Of a DNA stretch of 64,000 bases, positions 59,853 through 64,000 are shown piece by piece. Where the stretch lies: positions 931,997-995,996 of the forward strand of contig NZ_LR027603.1 in assembly GCF_900605495.1 (NCBI RefSeq), read 5' to 3'. Below the pieces are notes generated by a model. That model was not told the origin of the DNA. It saw nothing but the letters and a program-made list of their open reading frames with translations, and searched no databases. Every line of letters begins with the position of its first letter. Within the stretch, counting starts at the first letter, position 1. A program made the translations under genes and the position numbers. The DNA comes from Bacilliculturomica massiliensis (GTDB lineage: Bacteria; Bacillota; Clostridia; Peptostreptococcales; Anaerovoracaceae).

Positions 59853-61418
59853 ATGGAGTATATTGTAAAGTATCACGGAGACATCCGATTTATGAGCGTT
59901 CAGATCGAGATCCTGAGCAGCAGTTACGCCATTGCGGAATTGAGCGCCGGCGAGGCTGAGGAGCTGCTGTCTTTCAGGGAGATCGAGTATCTGGAACCGG
60001 CGAAAAAACTGCTGCTGTCTGAGGATCGGGGGATGGACGTTTCCTGTATCACGCCGGTCCATCAGGAAAACGGATACCACCTCACCGGCGCCGGCGTGGC
60101 TGTTGGGATCATCGACTCCGGGATCGATCTGTCTCACCCCGAATTTCGAAATCCGGACGGGAGCACAAGAATACTATCCCTGTGGGATATGACGGCTGAC
60201 GGAACGCCGCCCCCGGGATTTTATAAAGGCGCGGAGTTTCAGGGAAGCGACATTGACGCCGGCGCTGCGGAAAGCCGGGACAGCGTGGGCCACGGCACAG
60301 CGGTGGCGGGGGTCGCGGTGGGAAGGAGCGGCGCTGCGCCTCAGGCTTCCATCGTGGCGGTCAAGCTGGGCGATGCGGATTCCCGGACCACCGATATGAT
60401 GCGGGGGATCAAATATGTTATCCACAGGGCGCAGCAGCTGGGCATGCCCTGCGTCATCAATCTGAGTTATGGATCCAACAACGGTTCTCACCGGGGCCAG
60501 TCTCTGTTTGAGACGTTTATAGACGAAATGTCGCGCTGCTGGAAGACAGTGATCGTGTGCGCGGCGGGCAATGAAGGATTCGGTGGCCACCATTTCAGCG
60601 GCAGACTCACCTCTGGCGGTACGGTGAATGCGGAGTTTACGGTAGCTTATCACAGAAACGATCTGTATCTGACCTTGTGGAAAAATTTCGCGGATATTAC
60701 CGCCTATGAGCTGTTTCTGCCCGGCGGTCAGTCCACCGGCAGGATAATACCGGCAAACCGGCGGGCTGAGATCTCGCTAGGCGGAGTGAACATTACGGTG
60801 GAATACGACGAACCCAGCCACTACACCACGGCGCAGGAGATCTACATCACTTTGGAAGAGGCGGGGGGACATATGGAGGGACTGTGGACGCTATCCTGCT
60901 ACGGCGATCAGGTGGTAGACGGGCGTTTTGATATCTGGCTGCCAACCATAGAAGAAGTGACGGAGCGGACGTCGTTTCTACTCCCGTGCATCGATATGAC
61001 CATGACGCTGCCCGCGTCCGCAGTCACGCCCATATCGGTGGGCGGTTACCGCCCCGATACGGACGCCGTATGCCCCTTTTCCGGAAGAGGAGGATCCGTC
61101 TTTGAGAGCGGCGTGCCGCAGCTGGATCTGACGGCGCCCGCAGAGAACATCTATTCGGCCAGATCCGGCGGCGGTTACGATGTGTTTACCGGCACCAGCA
61201 TGGCGGCGCCCTTTGTCACCGGCGCGGCGGCGCTTCTGATGGAGTGGGGCGTGGTCAGGGGGAACGATCCGTTTCTTTACGGTCAGCGGATCAAGGCTTT
61301 CTTGTGCAAAAACGCGGGACGGAACTCCTATCTGGCCTATCCCAACCCACTTTGGGGATATGGCAAGCTCAACTTGTGCGCCGCGCTGGACGATCTGATG
61401 AATTACAGGAGGAGCTGA
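59853..61418 (+). CDS. S8 subtilase, Csp-like (first of a tandem pair)
   Basis: 521 residues with no signal peptide. The catalytic triad is intact: Asp about 88 (GIIDSGIDLSHPEF), His about 147 (GHGTAVAGVAVG) and Ser about 449 (GTSMAAPFVTGAAALLMEWG). The prodomain-like N-terminus (about 1-65) is short. A ~150-residue insertion of beta-rich sequence lies between His and Ser, as in CspA/B/C-type clostridial proteases that activate cortex hydrolases during germination; that role is inferred. GGAGGAG (59842-59848) precedes ATG 59853, and the open frame upstream lacks a site. It is followed after 1 nt by a second S8 gene. Confidence 0.92.
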   Translation: MEYIVKYHGDIRFMSVQIEILSSSYAIAELSAGEAEELLSFREIEYLEPAKKLLLSEDRGMDVSCITPVHQENGYHLTGAGVAVGIIDSGIDLSHPEFRNPDGSTRILSLWDMTADGTPPPGFYKGAEFQGSDIDAGAAESRDSVGHGTAVAGVAVGRSGAAPQASIVAVKLGDADSRTTDMMRGIKYVIHRAQQLGMPCVINLSYGSNNGSHRGQSLFETFIDEMSRCWKTVIVCAAGNEGFGGHHFSGRLTSGGTVNAEFTVAYHRNDLYLTLWKNFADITAYELFLPGGQSTGRIIPANRRAEISLGGVNITVEYDEPSHYTTAQEIYITLEEAGGHMEGLWTLSCYGDQVVDGRFDIWLPTIEEVTERTSFLLPCIDMTMTLPASAVTPISVGGYRPDTDAVCPFSGRGGSVFESGVPQLDLTAPAENIYSARSGGGYDVFTGTSMAAPFVTGAAALLMEWGVVRGNDPFLYGQRIKAFLCKNAGRNSYLAYPNPLWGYGKLNLCAALDDLMNYRRS

Positions 61419-61419
61419 T

Positions 61420-63126
61420 ATGACGCCTTCAGAAGAGATCCGGTCCTTTATACAGTCCCCGGATACCATCGACTTTATTGCCAGGGATCCTGACTACCTC
61501 GAAGATTTTGTCAAAGAATATCCGAATATTCTTTTCACCCAGACACTCTCAGGGAGATACGCGGTGGGCTATATCGACAAAGCTCATTACAGTCAGATGA
61601 CAGCGTCGCTGGGCACGGGATTCATCAGCAACGCTCCTGTTCTTCTTGGGATCCTGGACCGGCCGCCGCTGGACGCCGCCGGCATTATTCCGGTCCACAA
61701 CCAGCCCTATCTGGATCTGAAGGGGGGAGGCGTGCTCCTGGGTTTTGTGGACACGGGGATCGATTATACTCAGGAAGTCTTTCGCTACGAGGATGGCAGC
61801 AGCAAGATCTGCTCGATCTATGATCAGACTGCGGAGGGAGATCCGCCGGAAGATTTTTATTTTGGACGGGAATACACCAATGAGCAGATCAATGAAGCGC
61901 TGGGAAAAGAGGATCCCTACACCATCGTACCGCAGCGCGATCAGGCGGGACACGGCACATTTTTGGCCTCCGTTGCGGCTGGGCGGGAGAACGGAGATTT
62001 TGTCGGGGCCGCGCCGGATGCGGAGATCATAGCTGTCAAACTGAAAAAGGCCGGGCCCTTTTATCGGGAAAAATATTGCGTTCCGCCGGAACAGGAAAAC
62101 GTATTTGAATCCAGCGCGGTGATGATCGGAATCGAGTACATTCTGAGAAAGGCCCGGGAGCTGGGGCGGCCGGTGGTCATCTGCATTGGTCTGGGAACCA
62201 ATTTCGGCAGTCACGACGGATTCAGTATATTTGAAGAATATCTGAGCGGCATATCCAATCGAAAGGGAGTATGCGTGTGTGTAGCCGCAGGGAATGAAAG
62301 CCAGGAGCGCCATCACACGGAGGGAAAGATCACGACGGAAGGCGGGGCGCGGAATATCGACCTGAGAGTGGGGGAGCGCGCGGGAAATATCTGCGTTTCT
62401 CTGTGGAATACGGTAGCCGACCGGTTGTCCGTGTCCATCCGTTCCCCTTCGGGAGAGCTGGTGGGACGCGTTCCAGCCAAGACAGGCCCCGGCACCGAGG
62501 TAAAGCTGATCCTGGAGAATACCCGGGTGAACGTGGAGTATCACTTCCCTTTGGAGGGAAGCGGCGGTCAGCTGACAGTGATCCGCATATTGGATGCGAC
62601 TCCAGGCATCTGGACCATCACCGTACACGGCGATATTCTGCTGAACGGCCAGTATCACGCCTGGCTGCCCATGTTCGGTTTCGTATCGCCCGATGTGGAA
62701 TTCCTGTCCGCGTCGCCTTACTGTACCGTGACCATCCCGTCCACGGCTGCAGGCGTCATCAGCTGCGGCGCGTATAACAGCCTCAATCAGAGCCTGTATA
62801 TCCAATCCTCCTGGGGGCCTTCCCGGGAGAACGCCATGCTGCCTGATCTGGTGGCGCCGGGGATGAACATCGGCGGATATTTTCCTTACGGTTTTGGAGC
62901 CATGAGCGGAACCAGCGGCGCCGCCGCCATTGCGGCCGGCGCATGCGCGCTTCTGATGCAGTGGGGCGTGGTAGATGGAAACGATATGGCGCTGAGCACC
63001 TATCAGATCCGCGCCTATCTGATCAGAGGCTGTGTAAAGAGCGCGGCCATGAATTATCCCAACGAGAAATGGGGCTACGGCGCATTGAATCTGATGCAGA
63101 CCTTTCACCTGATGCGGGAATTGTAA
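61420..63126 (+). CDS. S8 subtilase, Csp-like (second of a tandem pair)
   Basis: 568 residues. Triad residues are Asp in GFVDTGIDYTQEVF, His in GHGTFLASVAAG and Ser in MSGTSGAAAIAAGACALLMQWG, so it should be active, although the Ser motif (GTSGA) departs from the usual GTSMA. The N-terminal ~100 residues are longer than in its neighbour and contain FIARDPDYLEDFVKEYP, a feature of this clostridial protease group. AGGAGGA (61407-61413) lies 6 nt before the ATG. The two genes are translationally coupled and probably arose by duplication. The likely role, with the divergent SpoIID-like gene, is spore coat/cortex processing. Confidence 0.92.
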   Translation: MTPSEEIRSFIQSPDTIDFIARDPDYLEDFVKEYPNILFTQTLSGRYAVGYIDKAHYSQMTASLGTGFISNAPVLLGILDRPPLDAAGIIPVHNQPYLDLKGGGVLLGFVDTGIDYTQEVFRYEDGSSKICSIYDQTAEGDPPEDFYFGREYTNEQINEALGKEDPYTIVPQRDQAGHGTFLASVAAGRENGDFVGAAPDAEIIAVKLKKAGPFYREKYCVPPEQENVFESSAVMIGIEYILRKARELGRPVVICIGLGTNFGSHDGFSIFEEYLSGISNRKGVCVCVAAGNESQERHHTEGKITTEGGARNIDLRVGERAGNICVSLWNTVADRLSVSIRSPSGELVGRVPAKTGPGTEVKLILENTRVNVEYHFPLEGSGGQLTVIRILDATPGIWTITVHGDILLNGQYHAWLPMFGFVSPDVEFLSASPYCTVTIPSTAAGVISCGAYNSLNQSLYIQSSWGPSRENAMLPDLVAPGMNIGGYFPYGFGAMSGTSGAAAIAAGACALLMQWGVVDGNDMALSTYQIRAYLIRGCVKSAAMNYPNEKWGYGALNLMQTFHLMREL

Positions 63127-63134
63127 GAGAAAGA

Positions 63135-63308
63135 ATGTTGGGCATCATCACTTACGGCGGCCCGCAGAAAGATTCTGTGGAAAAGATGATCAGGGAATCG
63201 GAGGAGAGCGTGCGGGAAGAAGAACAGTGGCTTGAAAACGCAAAGAAAAAGATAGAAGCCGGATACGCAAAGATCAGCATGGAGGAACGGCAAATCATAA
63301 ATGCATAA
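63135..63308 (+). CDS. Small charged coiled-coil protein
   Basis: 57 residues. After LGIITYGGPQ the rest is helical and strongly charged (KMIRESEESVREEEQWLENAKKKIEAGYAKI), consistent with a coiled coil. I recognise no family. It begins 8 nt after the second protease gene with only a weak AGAGAAAG site, and ends just before a clear terminator, so it is probably the last gene of that operon. Confidence 0.55.
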   Translation: MLGIITYGGPQKDSVEKMIRESEESVREEEQWLENAKKKIEAGYAKISMEERQIINA

Positions 63309-63312
63309 AAGC

Positions 63313-63349
63313 AAAAGCTGGCGAAAGATGATCCGCCAGCTTTTGTTTT
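63313..63349 (+). terminator. Terminator of the S8 protease operon
   Basis: AAAAGCTGGCG (63313-63323) and CGCCAGCTTTT (63334-63344) form an 11-bp stem followed by GTTTTG. Confidence 0.92.
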
Positions 63350-63388
63350 GAAGCCAAGCGGCGCTCTTGTGAAAGGAATAATAGTTAT

Positions 63389-63416
63389 TTGAAAAATCAG
63401 GGGACTGAGTTATAAT
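63389..63416 (+). promoter_or_regulatory. Promoter of the final PAS-sensor gene
   Basis: TTGAAA (63389-63394) and perfect TATAAT (63411-63416), 16-nt spacing, about 60 nt before the ATG. Confidence 0.75.
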
Positions 63417-63475
63417 AAATAGGGCGGCAGTCGCCTGTCTTCTGAAGTAAATGCCGCTGTTAAGGAGTATGATCC

Positions 63476-64000
63476 ATGTCTGATGAAAACCTGGTCAATT
63501 TGCTGGACGCGCTGAGTGAGATCAGCATATATGTTATCGAGGAAGAAACTCACCGTCTTCTTTATATGAATGAGCGCTGCCGCAGTACGGGACGGGGGAA
63601 CGCCGTAATCGGGGCCATATGTCATGAGGTCTGGCCTGAGGTGTGCGCCAACTGCCCGCTCTGCGCTATGGGGGACAAGGGCTCCGGTCACATTGTCTGC
63701 TATGATCCGCTGCTGAAGACCACGGTGGACGTCACCGCTGACCGGATCCTGTGGGACGGCTGCGTTAAGGCCGTTGTGGTGACGGCGTCTCCCCATCGGC
63801 TGAGCTTTGAGGAAGAGCAGGGACTGCAAAAGATCCAACGAATGTACGCCCAGAGTCTAGTGACGGTATTCGATGAATGTATCATCGCCAATCTGACCGC
63901 TGATTATTATGTCAATTGTCAGAAGGACGCGCTGTGGTCCGATATACCGGAGCGTGGAAATTTTGGAGCCGAAAACCGGAAATACGCGGAGCGGGCTGTG
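63476..64000 (+). CDS. PAS-domain sensor protein, N-terminal part
   Basis: The frame is open from ATG 63476 to the end of the window (175 residues visible), so the gene continues outside. AAGGAG (63462-63467) lies 8 nt upstream. Residues about 8-115 form a PAS domain of the Cys type found in the 25-41 kb sensors: HRLLYMNERC, then GAICHEVWPEVCANCPLC. A second region starts at SLVTVFDECIIANLTADYYV, which looks like another PAS leading to an output domain not visible here. It is probably another histidine kinase or GGDEF protein. Confidence 0.8.
   Translation, partial: MSDENLVNLLDALSEISIYVIEEETHRLLYMNERCRSTGRGNAVIGAICHEVWPEVCANCPLCAMGDKGSGHIVCYDPLLKTTVDVTADRILWDGCVKAVVVTASPHRLSFEEEQGLQKIQRMYAQSLVTVFDECIIANLTADYYVNCQKDALWSDIPERGNFGAENRKYAERAV

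Noticed and set aside
1-64000. tRNA or rRNA genes
   Set aside because: I found no tRNA cloverleaf landmarks or rRNA core sequences on either strand by eye.

Overview
The window looks like a chromosomal segment of an endospore-forming, Gram-positive anaerobe of the class Clostridia (Bacillota). The evidence is yqfC/yqfD sporulation genes, a SpoIID-like protein next to a tandem pair of Csp-like subtilases, pyruvate phosphate dikinase, S-layer-homology (SLH) surface proteins, and AGGAGG ribosome-binding sites before most genes. Most genes are moderately GC-rich. A short AT-rich patch (about 21.85-22.87 kb) stands out. I cannot name the genus.

Layout. (1) 1-12.5 kb is a conserved housekeeping block, all on +: the tail of yqeY, yqfC, yqfD, phoH, ybeY, cdd, era, a CNNM/HlyC-type protein, recO, a DUF4342 protein, glyS and ppdK. 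(2) 12.5-15.6 kb is a repeat-rich stretch around one SLH protein. It holds a decayed second copy of that gene's 3' end, two copies of a ~210-bp intergenic element, two covarying palindromes and minisatellites. (3) 15.6-18.8 kb has a promoter, a small unknown gene, a sigma-54-dependent activator, and an amidinotransferase/arginine-deiminase-family enzyme behind a textbook -24/-12 promoter. (4) 19.1-21.7 kb has a LytTR regulator and the rpsB-tsf operon with a structured leader. (5) 21.8-25.4 kb has an AT-rich HxlR/flavin-reductase pair and a minus-strand cluster (AraC-GyrI regulator, Cys-rich protein, unknown protein). (6) 25.6-41.5 kb is a large signalling island: three hybrid histidine kinases, a PAS-GGDEF cyclase, a REC-GGDEF(degenerate)-EAL protein and a double-headed GntR regulator. 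Its two plus-strand transcription units share a near-identical promoter and downstream element. (7) 41.5-57.1 kb is the most striking region. It has a cobalamin riboswitch with no recognisable B12 gene after it, a serine recombinase plus a small HNH-repeat protein, then a second cobalamin riboswitch with an intrinsic terminator, followed by three co-directional surface genes: a PQQ-like beta-propeller, a 2,875-residue GLUG/Flg_new repeat protein with a C-terminal membrane anchor, and an SLH protein carrying a DUF4430 domain, the family of the transcobalamin/intrinsic-factor C-terminal domain. (8) 57.2-64 kb has a frameshifted M23-like gene, a broken receiver domain, a SpoIID-like peptidoglycan-binding protein divergent from two S8 subtilases, a short coiled-coil ORF, and the start of another PAS sensor cut by the window end.

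Main proposal: 43.3-57.1 kb encodes a B12-repressed cell-surface system for capturing corrinoids on a Gram-positive wall. The support is a riboswitch upstream, a transcobalamin-like domain in the last gene, and SLH/transmembrane anchoring. The binding function is inferred, not shown.
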